Of a DNA stretch of 64,000 bases, positions 26,072-34,434 are shown one piece after another. The stretch covers positions 1,222,572 through 1,286,571 of the forward strand of contig NZ_PZJV01000001.1 of assembly GCF_003206155.1 (NCBI RefSeq), in the 5' to 3' direction. The DNA comes from Salinicola halophilus (GTDB taxonomy: Bacteria > Pseudomonadota > Gammaproteobacteria > Pseudomonadales > Halomonadaceae). The notes under the pieces are model-generated. The model saw only the letters and a list, made by a program, of their open reading frames with translations. It had not been told where the DNA came from and did not search any database. The position numbers and the translations under genes were made by a program. Position 1 is the first letter of the stretch. Every line of letters starts with the position of its first letter.

Positions 26072-26904
26072 TGTGGCGTTCACGACCGCCGCTGGCGCTC
26101 GCCTGGCTGCTCCCCTTCGCGCTGATCTTCGGGGGCTTCCAGCTCGCCCCGCTCGGCTATGTGGCGCTGGGGGCGTTTCGCGTCGACGATGGCTGGGGAC
26201 TCGACCACTTTCGCGAAATCGCCACCTCGCCCTTCTACCGCCAGGCGATCGGACGCAGCCTCGAGATCGCCCTGGTATCGAGCGCGGCCGGCCTGATCGT
26301 CGCCACCCTCGCCTGCTACGGCCTTACCCGCGCCGGCGGCCGTATCCGCCGCGTGCTGATCGCCTTCACCAACATGACGAGCAATTTCGCCGGCGTGCCG
26401 CTGGCGTTCGCCTTCATCATTCTGCTCGGCGCCAACGGCACCCTGACACTGGCGCTCGAACGCCTGGGGCTGGTCGATACCTTCAACCTATACTCGCGTG
26501 GCGGGCTGATGATCATCTACACCTGGTTCCAGGTGCCCCTCGGCATTCTGCTGCTGCTACCCGCCTTCGCCGGGCTGCGTCGGGAGTGGCGCGAGGCGGC
26601 GAGCCTGCTGGGGGCCGGACGTCTCGACTACTGGCGCCATATCGGCCTGCCGGTGCTCTGGCCGAGCCTGATGGGCACGCTGACGATCCTGCTCGCCAAT
26701 GCCATCGGCACCTACGCGACGGTCTTCGCGCTGGTCGGCAACAACTACAACCTGCTGACGATCCGCATCGCCAACCTGGTCTCCGGAGACCTCTTCCTGC
26801 AGCCGCAGCTGGCCAGCGCGCTGTCACTGGTCACCGTCGCTCTGCTGACGCTGATGACGCTCACCCAGCAGCGACTGACGCGCGGGAGGTCGACATGCGG
26901 GTAG
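26071..26904 (+). CDS. ABC transporter permease 1 of the candidate organophosphorus importer
   Basis: 277-residue inner-membrane permease with six predicted membrane segments, of the FbpB/PotB/PhnU-like type. The EAA loop is EWREAASLLGAGRLDYWRHI (about 175-194). The ATG at 26071 shares its A with the TGA stop of the hydrolase (TGATG), so translation is coupled; a GTG three bases earlier is the only other choice. It overlaps the second permease gene by ten bases. Neighbours show it belongs to the binding-protein-hydrolase operon. Confidence 0.88.
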   Translation: MWRSRPPLALAWLLPFALIFGGFQLAPLGYVALGAFRVDDGWGLDHFREIATSPFYRQAIGRSLEIALVSSAAGLIVATLACYGLTRAGGRIRRVLIAFTNMTSNFAGVPLAFAFIILLGANGTLTLALERLGLVDTFNLYSRGGLMIIYTWFQVPLGILLLLPAFAGLRREWREAASLLGAGRLDYWRHIGLPVLWPSLMGTLTILLANAIGTYATVFALVGNNYNLLTIRIANLVSGDLFLQPQLASALSLVTVALLTLMTLTQQRLTRGRSTCG

Positions 26905-27719
26905 ACATCGAACGTCGACGGCGCGACGGGCTGGCGCTGCACTGGTGGATTCTCGTACCGGTTTTCGTGTCGCTGGCGCTGCCGTTGGCGGCGACCCTTC
27001 TCTATGCGGTTTCCACCCGCTGGGGCGCCACGCTGCTGCCTGACGGTCTCACCCTCGAGTGGCTGCAGCGGCTCTGGCAGACGCCGCGTTTTCTCGCGGC
27101 GTTCGGCCGCTCGCTCGTCGTCGTCGTCGCGTCGCTGGCCCTGTCGCTGGTGCTGATCCTGCCGGTGGCGTTTCTCGCCCATACTCGCTTCACCGGGTTG
27201 GCGCGCTGGATGAACGTACTGGTACTGACACCGTTCGCGGTACCGCCGGTGGTGACCTCGGTGGGACTGCTCCAGCTCTACGCCGGCGGCCCGCTGCCGC
27301 TGGTGGGCACGCCATGGATCCTGATCTTCACCTACGTCTCGATCGCGCTGCCCTTCGTCTACCGCTCGCTGATCAACAGCCTGCGCGGCATCGACGCCGC
27401 CGAACTGATGGAAGCCGCGCAGCTCCTCGGCGCCAGTCCCCTGGTCGCGTTCCTGCGCGTGATCTTGCCCAACCTCCGGCTGGGAATCCGTATCGCGATC
27501 TTTCTGTCGCTGTCGTTTCTGATCGGCGAATTCGTCTTCGCCAACCTGCTGGTGGGTACGCGCTTCGAGACGCTGCAGATCTATCTCTTCAACGTCCGCC
27601 GCGAGAGCGGGCATTTCACCAGCGCACTGGTCATCACCCTGTTCACTTTCATCCTGATTCTCACCTGGCTGGGCAACGGCAAGAGCGAGATCGTCGCCCC
27701 TGAGGAGCGCGCATCATGA
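26895..27719 (+). CDS. ABC transporter permease 2 of the candidate organophosphorus importer
   Basis: 274-residue inner-membrane permease with six membrane segments and a basic N-terminus (VDIERRRRDGLALHWW). The EAA loop ELMEAAQLLGASPLVAFLRV is at about 173-192. GGGAGG lies just upstream of the ATG at 26895 inside the end of permease 1, and its stop overlaps the ATPase start as ATGA. The open frame begins 285 codons earlier in a shadow frame of permease 1, which is rejected. It forms a heterodimeric channel with permease 1. Confidence 0.9.
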   Translation: MRVDIERRRRDGLALHWWILVPVFVSLALPLAATLLYAVSTRWGATLLPDGLTLEWLQRLWQTPRFLAAFGRSLVVVVASLALSLVLILPVAFLAHTRFTGLARWMNVLVLTPFAVPPVVTSVGLLQLYAGGPLPLVGTPWILIFTYVSIALPFVYRSLINSLRGIDAAELMEAAQLLGASPLVAFLRVILPNLRLGIRIAIFLSLSFLIGEFVFANLLVGTRFETLQIYLFNVRRESGHFTSALVITLFTFILILTWLGNGKSEIVAPEERAS

Positions 27720-28825
27720 GATCTTCGTCGGCCACGGCCGCCCCCGCCGCCAAAACGGGGCGCGCTGCAGAAACGGGGCGCGCCGCGGCAACGGCTAGCG
27801 CCGCCTATCTGCGACTGCGCGGCGTGCAGAAGTCCTTCGGCGAGACGCCGGTGCTCCAGGCCATCGACGCCGATATCGACCGCGGCGAGTTCGTCACGCT
27901 GCTCGGCCCATCGGGCTGTGGCAAGTCGACGCTACTGCGCACGATCGCCGGGCTCAGCTCGCTGGATGCGGGGGACATCGCGGTCGCGGGAGAGACGATC
28001 ACACACCTGCCGCCGCAGCGACGGGATATCGGCATGGTGTTCCAGCACTACGCGCTCTTTCCCAATATGAGCGTGGCCGACAACGTCGGCTTCGGGCTAC
28101 GCATGCGACGCGTCAACCAGGCCGAGCGACGTGAACGCATCGATCAGGCGCTCACGCTGGTGGATCTGCAAGCGCACGCCCGCCGCTTCCCGCACCAGCT
28201 CTCCGGCGGGCAGCGTCAGCGCGTGGCGCTGGCACGGGCGCTGATCACCCGGCCGCGCATTCTGCTGATGGACGAACCTCTCTCAGCGCTCGATGCCAAG
28301 ATACGCCAGCATCTACGCGAGCAGCTGCGATCCATCCAGCAGACACTGTCGCTGACGACACTGTTCGTCACCCACGATCAGGAGGAGGCGATGATGCTGT
28401 CCGATCGCATCTTTCTGATGGGTGAGGGTCGGATCCTGCAGCACGGCGACGCCGAATCGCTCTATACCCGCCCCGCCAGCGAAGCCGTGGCGAGCTTCGT
28501 CGGCGCCTACAACACGTTCGACGCCGAACAGGCCACTCGGCTGCTCGGCCACGACACGCAAGGCCGGCGCTTCGCGGTACGCCCCGAAGCGCTCTATCTC
28601 GTCGCCGACGAGCCCTCGTCATCGCTGCCGCCGAACCCCGGCCCGGGCTGCCCCGGCAGGATCGTCGCTCGGCAGCTACTGGGCAGCATCGTCCGCTACC
28701 GCGTCGATTGCGACGGGCTGAGCATGAACGTCGATACCCTGAATCGCGGCGCGCGCTTTCTGATGGCGACGAAGACGCCGGTCGTGGTGTACGCCGATGT
28801 CGACGAGGTGCGAGTGATGTCGTGA
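27716..28825 (+). CDS. ABC transporter ATP-binding protein of the candidate organophosphorus importer
   Basis: 369-residue PotA/FbpC-type ATPase. Walker A GPSGCGKST is near residues 63-71, Q-loop VFQHYALFP, signature LSGGQRQR, Walker B ILLMDEP, and H-loop VTHDQEE are all intact. A C-terminal TOBE-like region follows (VRPEALYLVADEPSSS and beyond). The ATG overlaps the permease stop (ATGA). The N-terminus carries an unusual alanine-rich extension with a duplicated six-residue unit (KTGRAA, ETGRAA) produced by an 18-bp tandem repeat, ahead of the normal start of the domain at YLRLRGVQKSF. It is the last gene of the operon. Confidence 0.92.
   Translation: MRSSSATAAPAAKTGRAAETGRAAATASAAYLRLRGVQKSFGETPVLQAIDADIDRGEFVTLLGPSGCGKSTLLRTIAGLSSLDAGDIAVAGETITHLPPQRRDIGMVFQHYALFPNMSVADNVGFGLRMRRVNQAERRERIDQALTLVDLQAHARRFPHQLSGGQRQRVALARALITRPRILLMDEPLSALDAKIRQHLREQLRSIQQTLSLTTLFVTHDQEEAMMLSDRIFLMGEGRILQHGDAESLYTRPASEAVASFVGAYNTFDAEQATRLLGHDTQGRRFAVRPEALYLVADEPSSSLPPNPGPGCPGRIVARQLLGSIVRYRVDCDGLSMNVDTLNRGARFLMATKTPVVVYADVDEVRVMS
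27753..27788 (+). repeat. 18-bp tandem duplication inside the ATPase gene
   Basis: Two adjacent 18-bp units (27753-27770 and 27771-27788) share AAACGGGGCGCGC and differ at three of the last five positions. In frame they encode KTGRAA and ETGRAA in the N-terminal extension. This looks like slippage in a part of the protein under weak constraint. Confidence 0.7.
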
Positions 28826-28879
28826 TCGGGAACTGAAAGTCGAAAACGCGACGCCCGAGCGCCAACCCGACGAGCAGAC

Positions 28880-28914
28880 AAAAAAAGCCCGCGCAAGAGG
28901 GGGGATGCGCGGGC
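28880..28914 (-). terminator. Rho-independent terminator, leftward
   Basis: Perfect 8-bp GC stem GCCCGCGC / GCGCGGGC with a 12-base loop, followed on the minus strand by seven T. The nearest leftward gene is the ion channel, ending about 160 bp upstream of it, or a short independent transcript starting near 29013 (see 28880-29026). It may also help stop the converging ABC operon. Confidence 0.85.
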
Positions 28915-29026
28915 GAGGCGGGGTGTTACCTAGGAGATGCATCAACGATACGAACAACGGCTGAGAATCGATGACGACTCGAGTTTCAACCGGCGCGGCG
29001 GCGACCGCCACGCGATGCAATTATAT
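28880..29026 (-). ncRNA. Possible small transcript or very short coding unit
   Basis: On the minus strand an AT-rich patch contains TATAAT (29025-29020), about 135 bases ahead of the strong terminator at 28880-28914. An AAGGAG motif lies ten bases before a TTG (29020) that opens a frame running through the terminator stem with no recognised product. No good -35 hexamer was found. The arrangement fits a small RNA or leader-like unit, or simply the 3' region of the ion channel mRNA. Low confidence. Confidence 0.25.
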
Positions 29027-29076
29027 TAGTCTCCTTATATTTTCTCCGCAATGCGATTTCGCAATCGCCGCGATGG

Positions 29077-29892
29077 TCAGGGTCGATCGTCGTCGGTGGA
29101 TTCTCCCGTGTCGCGATGTCGCTCTTCCCGATAGGTTCTCAGCTCCTCGCGCAGCGCTTCGATCTCCTGCTGGAGCTCGCTGACCTGCTCGATCATGTGC
29201 CGCATCATTCGCCGATTGGCCTTGTGCTGGCGCGAGTCGGATTCGCTTTGATCCTCGACGAACAGCGAACCGACGTAGGCCGCGAAGCTACCGAAAAGAC
29301 CGACGCCGCAGACCATCAGCAGCACGGCGACCACCCGACCGAGCGTGGTGATCGGGTAGTAGTCGCCGTAGCCCACCGTCGTGACCGTGACGATCGCCCA
29401 CCAGAGCGCTTCTTCCGCCGTATTGATCGGGCTATCGGGGTTGGGCGTCTCGACCATCAGCACGGTCAGCGCACCGAAGATCACCAACAGGACGGTCGCC
29501 GTCGCCGCCGAGGCGAGAACGCCCTCCGCGCGATTGCGAAACAAGAGCTGCCAGATCAGCTCGAGCGAGCGCAGCGCCCGCAGTACCCGCAGCACCTGAA
29601 CCACGCGAGCCAGCCGCGCGGCCTGGAACCAGCCGGCGGGAATGCAGGCGAGCAGGTCGAGCCAGCCCCAGCGCATGTAGCGCCACTTGTTCGGCGCGCG
29701 GTAGAAGCGTTGGCAGAAATCGACGAAGAAGACGGCGCAGACCACATAGTCCATGTAGCCGAGCAGGCGGGTGATTTCTTGCGGGAGCGAGAAGAACGTA
29801 TCGGCGACCAGCGCCCCGAGGACGTAGAAGGAGAGCGCGAGGACGAAGAACTGAAACGGCGTGACCGACTCTTTCATCCGCGATGCGTTCAT
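29077..29892 (-). CDS. Voltage-gated-type potassium (cation) channel
   Basis: 271-residue six-segment channel subunit. Charged S4-like helix RLARVVQVLRVLRALRSLEL lies at about 105-124, and the pore selectivity filter TVTTVGYGDYYP is near residues 175-186, the K+ channel signature. A C-terminal cytosolic coiled coil (about 225-260, EQVSELQQEIEALREELRTY) probably holds the tetramer together. The ATG at 29892 (MNASRMKES) is preferred to the GTG of the longer frame; neither has a strong ribosome site. It may take part in potassium balance under salt stress. It is monocistronic and convergent with the ABC operon. Confidence 0.88.
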   Translation of the reverse strand: MNASRMKESVTPFQFFVLALSFYVLGALVADTFFSLPQEITRLLGYMDYVVCAVFFVDFCQRFYRAPNKWRYMRWGWLDLLACIPAGWFQAARLARVVQVLRVLRALRSLELIWQLLFRNRAEGVLASAATATVLLVIFGALTVLMVETPNPDSPINTAEEALWWAIVTVTTVGYGDYYPITTLGRVVAVLLMVCGVGLFGSFAAYVGSLFVEDQSESDSRQHKANRRMMRHMIEQVSELQQEIEALREELRTYREERHRDTGESTDDDRP

Positions 29893-29965
29893 GGGCGATC
29901 CGCTGGATGGGAATCCCTGGCGACCCACTCGCGAAAGAGACGGCGGCGCCCCTTTCGTGAATCAC

Positions 29966-30679
29966 TCACGCCGAGCAGGGGCTGGTGGACTGGAGCTTGA
30001 CGAAGTCGGTGACGAACGTGTCCATCTTTTCGGCGTCGTATTCCTGCAGGCCGCTGATGACCAGTTTCTTGGAGCCGATACCCACGGCCTTGCCGTGACA
30101 GCGCATCTCGAACTCCAGATGCGCCTCGCCGCGTTTGCCCTTCACCCCGAGCGTGGCGCCGGCGAAGGCGAGATCCAGATCGCAGGGATCGTGATCTTCG
30201 AGGCTGAAGCCCATGCTGTCGTAGATCACCAAGGGGCGCTGCGGATTGAACATGACGCCTTTCTCTTCCAGCAGCGGCTTGAGGTAGTGGGGAAAATTGC
30301 GTCCCGAAAAGGCCACGTAGCGTCGCGTGAAGGTCTCGACGGTTGCCGGGTCGCGGATGGTCCAGCCCTCGCGGCGCACGCTCAGATAGCGCTTGCCGGC
30401 CTCATCGACCACGTCCACCGTGCCCTCGCCATCCTCGACGAAGCACAGCGTGACGCTGTCACCGACCATGCCGCAGAAATGAAACGTCATGCGCTGGGAG
30501 AGGCCGTAGCGCGCGAGCACCAACGCGAACAGGAGATCGCCGGGCACGCAGAAGCGCCGCGCGCAGGGATCGTGGATCGGGTTGAAATCTCCCGCGATTT
30601 CCCGCGCGAAGCGACTGGCCTGCTCGGCCGTGATGCAAACCCGATCCGCATCGGTAGAATGAAACTCGTCCAGAAACAT
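29966..30679 (-). CDS. DUF3581 family protein
   Basis: 237-residue protein of unknown function matching the DUF3581 group found in marine gammaproteobacteria. The N-terminal part ITAEQASRFAREIAGDFNPIHD resembles the hotdog-fold MaoC/dehydratase motif FNPIH, so a CoA-ester or lipid-related role is possible but unproven. Another conserved stretch is VAFSGRNFPHYLKPLLEEKG. The ATG at 30679 (MFLDEFHSTD) is preferred over the longer frame, although no clear ribosome site is visible. It is divergent from the ychJ-like gene, with start codons about 100 bp apart. Confidence 0.8.
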   Translation of the reverse strand: MFLDEFHSTDADRVCITAEQASRFAREIAGDFNPIHDPCARRFCVPGDLLFALVLARYGLSQRMTFHFCGMVGDSVTLCFVEDGEGTVDVVDEAGKRYLSVRREGWTIRDPATVETFTRRYVAFSGRNFPHYLKPLLEEKGVMFNPQRPLVIYDSMGFSLEDHDPCDLDLAFAGATLGVKGKRGEAHLEFEMRCHGKAVGIGSKKLVISGLQEYDAEKMDTFVTDFVKLQSTSPCSA

Positions 30680-30782
30680 AGATAGTCGATCGACACGTCG
30701 CGTGGCTGATACGGGAACCCAAGAGGCGCTTTGTATCACAAGCCGCTGTCGAGTTCAGCGTTGCCGTAACATTTCGAGACAA

Positions 30783-31304
30783 ATGACAGTGACCGACCCT
30801 GCCGATATTTCCTCGCCTGCCGCGCGTTCCCCGAGCGACCCATGCCCCTGCGGTACGGGACAACCCTATGCCCGATGCTGCCGACCGCTTCATCGTGGCG
30901 AAGCGGCTGCCGACTCCCCCGAGCGCCTGATGCGCTCGCGCTACAGTGCCTTCGCCCTCGGTGGGCTCGGTCACTATCTCCTCGATACGTGGGAGCGGGA
31001 GAGCCGCCCGGCGCTGAGCGCACGGGCGCTGGACGATACCGACTGTCGCTGGGAGGGCCTCGAGATCATCGCCACCCAAACCGAAGCGACCCGCGGGGTG
31101 GTCGAGTTCAAGGCCTATCATCGCCCGCGCCTCGCCCCCGGAGCGCCGCTCGACGTTCTTCACGAGCGCTCTCGCTTTCGGCGTCGCGCCGGTGTCTGGC
31201 GCTATCTCGACGGCGTCATCGATCCACCGGCTGCCGCGGTCGCGCGTAACGCGCCCTGCCCCTGCGGTAGCGGCAAGAAGGCCAAGCGCTGCTGTCATGC
31301 GTAA
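30783..31304 (+). CDS. YchJ-family protein with two SEC-C zinc motifs
   Basis: 173-residue YchJ-type protein. SEC-C motifs lie at both ends: DPCPCGTGQPYARCC near residue 20 and APCPCGSGKKAKRCCHA at the C-terminus, each able to bind zinc. The middle has the NTF2-like YchJ fold (ERLMRSRYSAFALGGLGHYL, VEFKAYHR, LHERSRFRRRAGVWRYLDG). The biochemical role of the family is unknown. The ATG at 30783 starts just before the first SEC-C motif; the longer frame runs through the divergent promoter region of the DUF3581 gene. Confidence 0.9.
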   Translation: MTVTDPADISSPAARSPSDPCPCGTGQPYARCCRPLHRGEAAADSPERLMRSRYSAFALGGLGHYLLDTWERESRPALSARALDDTDCRWEGLEIIATQTEATRGVVEFKAYHRPRLAPGAPLDVLHERSRFRRRAGVWRYLDGVIDPPAAAVARNAPCPCGSGKKAKRCCHA

Positions 31305-31473
31305 CGCCGGTCACTGAACCCCGCTCCGACAAGCCGCGGTATCGCACGCCCGGATGCCGGCACCACGACGATCCCGGCGGCGAAGTGGCAGGCGCCGCGT
31401 GCGCGGGCTAGGCTGACGGCGTTCTCGAAACCGGCTCGGTTACGGTCATCCTCTTCATCATTCGGTCAGATCC

Positions 31474-32805
31474 ATGGAAACGCCCGACAGCGCGACTCAG
31501 TTCTTTACCTCTCTCCAGGCGCGTTTCGGCGAATGGCTCGACGTGCCAGGCTGGATTCTGCTGCCGCTATCGGTGCTGATCTTCGCGGCCATTCTCGATC
31601 TCGTCCTGTACTTCACTCTCGGCCGACTCGACCGCCGCCTGCAGCGCTCGCCCCGGCGCTGGGACGATCCGATCATCCATGGGCTGCGCCTGCCGCTGCG
31701 CTGGTGGGTCTGGCTGACCGCGCTGTTCGTCGCCATCGGCACCCTGGGCGCCCATTTCGGCATCGGTCAGCTCACGGCCGCCCTCTACAAGATCGGCGCG
31801 TTGACGACACTCTTGCTCGTCGCCTGGGGCGGGCTGCGCCTCTTTCGCCGACTCGAGCAGCGTCTGACGTTTCCCCCGGCGCACTGTCACGCCCAACCGG
31901 TCGACAAGACCTCGGCCTCGGCGCTGACCAAGATCGTCGGCGCCGTGCTGCTGGTCACCCTGACGCTGATCGGGCTGCAGGTGCTCGGCGTGTCGATGTC
32001 GAGCATTCTCGCCATGGGCGGCTTCGGCGGACTGGTCATCGGCTTTGCCGCCCGCGACGTCATGGCCAACTTCTTCGGCGGCATGGTCGTCCATCTGGAC
32101 AAACCCTTCGTCGTCGGCGACTGGGTTCGCTCGCCCGAGCGGCAGATCGAGGGCATCGTCGAAGACATCGGCTGGCGCCTGACCACGGTGCGGACCTTCG
32201 CCGGCCCGCCGCTCTATATCCCCAACGCCTGGTTCAGCCAGATCTCGGTGGAGACGCCGACGCGCATGGTGAGCCGGCGCCTCTGGGAGACCGTAGGGAT
32301 TCGCTACGAGGATGCCGACAAGATCGAGGGCGTCGTCCAGAACATCCGCGGCGCGCTGCTCAGTCACGAGGAGATCGATCAGGACGAACTGATCACGGTC
32401 AACTTCGTGACTTTCGGCCAGTACTCGCTGGACATCATGATCTACGCCTTCACCCACGAGACCGACTGGCAGCGCTTTCACGAGATCAAGCAGGACGTCC
32501 TGCTCAAGATTCGCGACATCATCTACGACCACGACGCCCAGCCGGCGATCCCGGCGTCGCGGCTCTATTTCCCCGAGGGCTTCGAGCGCTCGGGATCACG
32601 CGACGACAGTGACGATCGGGACGCGGCGAATGGCGAGCGCGCCGACGCTACACGTCAGTCGGATGACCGCGATGACCGCCAAGACGACCGCCAGGGTCAG
32701 GAGGATCGGCGAGACGCCAACGACCGCGCCACGCAGCGGCGCGATCGCTCCCAGAAGGCACCTCGTCGCGGCCCTACCGAGGACGACCAGGACGCCGACG
32801 CCTGA
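31474..32805 (+). CDS. Small-conductance mechanosensitive channel (MscS family)
   Basis: 443-residue channel of the MscS family, YbdG/YnaI size class. There are about five membrane segments, the last being the glycine/alanine-rich pore helix GFGGLVIGFAARDVMANFFG (about 184-203). The cytosolic beta domain follows (PFVVGDWVRSP, GIVEDIGWRLTTVRTF, LYIPNAWFSQ). It releases solutes during hypo-osmotic shock, apt for a halotolerant cell. The last 80 residues are an Asp/Arg/Gln-rich low-complexity tail (for example DDRDDRQDDRQGQEDRRD) not usual in the family. A well-formed ribosome site was not identified, but the start is the first ATG of the domain. Confidence 0.93.
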   Translation: METPDSATQFFTSLQARFGEWLDVPGWILLPLSVLIFAAILDLVLYFTLGRLDRRLQRSPRRWDDPIIHGLRLPLRWWVWLTALFVAIGTLGAHFGIGQLTAALYKIGALTTLLLVAWGGLRLFRRLEQRLTFPPAHCHAQPVDKTSASALTKIVGAVLLVTLTLIGLQVLGVSMSSILAMGGFGGLVIGFAARDVMANFFGGMVVHLDKPFVVGDWVRSPERQIEGIVEDIGWRLTTVRTFAGPPLYIPNAWFSQISVETPTRMVSRRLWETVGIRYEDADKIEGVVQNIRGALLSHEEIDQDELITVNFVTFGQYSLDIMIYAFTHETDWQRFHEIKQDVLLKIRDIIYDHDAQPAIPASRLYFPEGFERSGSRDDSDDRDAANGERADATRQSDDRDDRQDDRQGQEDRRDANDRATQRRDRSQKAPRRGPTEDDQDADA

Positions 32806-32817
32806 CCCTCTGAGCAT

Positions 32818-34299
32818 TCAGCCTCGTCCTGTCAGCTCGAGCCATGCCGTGGCGAGCCAGGCGCCGGCCGTGTCGATCGCCTCCTCGCTCGCCGCGGCGT
32901 AGCCGAGCACCAGCCCCGGTCGACCCGGGGTTTCGAGGTAGAAACGCGACAGCGGCGAGAGCTGAATGCCCGCCTTTCGCCCGCGAGCGACCAGCGCTTC
33001 TTCCAGCTCGAGCGAGTCGACCCCCGCCACCAGATGCATGCCCGCCTGCCCATCGGAAAGCGAGAGTCCTTTCTCTACCGCCGGCGCCAACGCCGCTCGT
33101 AATCGGGCCTGACGACCGCGATAGCGCTCGCGCATGCGTGCGACGTGGCGTCCGAAGTGGCCCTCGGCCATGAAGTCAGCGAGCGCCGCCTGGATCACGT
33201 ACTGCCCCTCGCGATGCAGCCGCGCATTGGCGCGCCGGAAGGGTTCGACCAGTGCCGGCGGCAGCACCAGATAGCCCAGCCGCATGCCCGGATAGAGCAC
33301 CTTGCTGAAAGTGCCGACATAGATCACCCGCGCATCCTCGCGCAGCCCCTGCATCGCCGCGATGGGCGCGCTGGCGTAGCGAAACTCGCTGTCGTAGTCG
33401 TCCTCGATGATCCAGGCGTCGTGGCGCTTTGCCCGTTCGAGCAGTGCCGCACGCCGGGGCAGTGAGAGCGTGACGCCACTGGGATACTGGTGCGACGGGG
33501 TGACGTAGATCAGCCTGGGCTCGGGCGCGTTCGCGGGCAGCGACGCCACGTTCATGCCCGCCTCGTCCACCGGCACCGGCGTCATCGCGAGTCCCGCCGA
33601 GTGAAAGCACGCCTGTGCCCCGCCGTAGCCGGGCTCCTCCATCCAGACGCTGTCGCCGGGGTCCGCCAGCAGTCGCGCGATCAGCTCGAAGCCCTGCTGC
33701 GCCCCCTGGGTGATCAGGATGCGTCCCGCCTCGCACCGCACCGAACGCGACAGCCGCAGATAGTCGCAGAGCGCCTCTCGCAGCGCCGGCAGACCGCCCT
33801 CGGTCGGGTAGTCGAACCAGGCCGCGGGGGCGCGCTGCTGGTGGCGACGCAGCAGCCGCTGCCAGCGCTCTCTCGGCAGGCAATCGAGCGCCGGCACGCC
33901 GGGAGCGAAAGCGGCGTGTCGCTCGCCGAGCGTGGCGCTGAAGTCGAGGATGCGCGCGCCGCGCTGCGAGAGCCGCGCCGAAGGCGTCTCGCTCGAATCC
34001 GGAACGTCGCGCGTCGGCTGCCAGTCCGCGACGAACACGCCCGCCCCCGATCGGGCGAGCAGGAATCCCTCCGCGATCAACCGGTCGATGGCCGTCAGCA
34101 CGGTATTGCGGCCGAGCCCCAGGGCAGCGGCGAGCCGTCGCGACGACGGCAGCGCGCAGCCCGGCGCCAGCCGCCCCTGCTGGATCAGCTCGCGAAGCGC
34201 GACGTAGAGCCGCTGCGACAGCGTCTCGTGGGAAGGCTCGGCAAACCGCATGCCCAGCGCCTCGATGATCCAGAGTCGGGTGTCGTTGGCCTGTCTCAC
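32818..34299 (-). CDS. MocR-type (GntR/aminotransferase) regulator
   Basis: 493-residue fusion of an N-terminal GntR winged helix (ETLSQRLYVALRELIQQG, LPSSRRLAAALGLGRNTV) with a full PLP-fold type I aminotransferase domain. The PLP lysine is in FSKVLYPGMRLGY, and IIEDDYDSEFRY holds the cofactor-binding aspartate and tyrosine. Proteins of this kind (PdxR, GabR, TauR) act as activators that sense an amino-compound or PLP. The start is GTG at 34299, with GGAGG five bases ahead. It is divergent from a GNAT gene, its most likely target. The effector is unknown. Confidence 0.92.
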   Translation of the reverse strand: MRQANDTRLWIIEALGMRFAEPSHETLSQRLYVALRELIQQGRLAPGCALPSSRRLAAALGLGRNTVLTAIDRLIAEGFLLARSGAGVFVADWQPTRDVPDSSETPSARLSQRGARILDFSATLGERHAAFAPGVPALDCLPRERWQRLLRRHQQRAPAAWFDYPTEGGLPALREALCDYLRLSRSVRCEAGRILITQGAQQGFELIARLLADPGDSVWMEEPGYGGAQACFHSAGLAMTPVPVDEAGMNVASLPANAPEPRLIYVTPSHQYPSGVTLSLPRRAALLERAKRHDAWIIEDDYDSEFRYASAPIAAMQGLREDARVIYVGTFSKVLYPGMRLGYLVLPPALVEPFRRANARLHREGQYVIQAALADFMAEGHFGRHVARMRERYRGRQARLRAALAPAVEKGLSLSDGQAGMHLVAGVDSLELEEALVARGRKAGIQLSPLSRFYLETPGRPGLVLGYAAASEEAIDTAGAWLATAWLELTGRG

Positions 34300-34331
34300 C
34301 GGTTCCTCCCATTCGGCTGCAATTGGCTCTT

Positions 34332-34344
34332 ACCACAGAACCAC
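34332..34344 (-). promoter_or_regulatory. Direct repeat in the MocR/GNAT divergent region
   Basis: On the minus strand GTGGT-TCT-GTGGT, two identical 5-bp units 8 bases apart. MocR regulators often bind short direct repeats in divergent promoters, so it is a candidate site, but it is short and could be chance. Confidence 0.25.
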
Positions 34345-34434
34345 TATCGCGGCACTCTCGACGCAATGCCAGCGCTGCCACTCGACGAGCGCTCGCATGG
34401 CCGACCGTTCACCGCCCCACCGATGGAGTGCCCC

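Noticed and set aside
26040..26894. Upstream part of the long frame containing permease 2
   Set aside because: It is the +2 shadow of permease 1; the real start is at 26895 with GGGAGG.
28676..29020. 114-codon minus-strand frame past the terminator
   Set aside because: It continues through the terminator and antisense to the ATPase gene; only its first part could matter, and this is treated as a possible small transcript.
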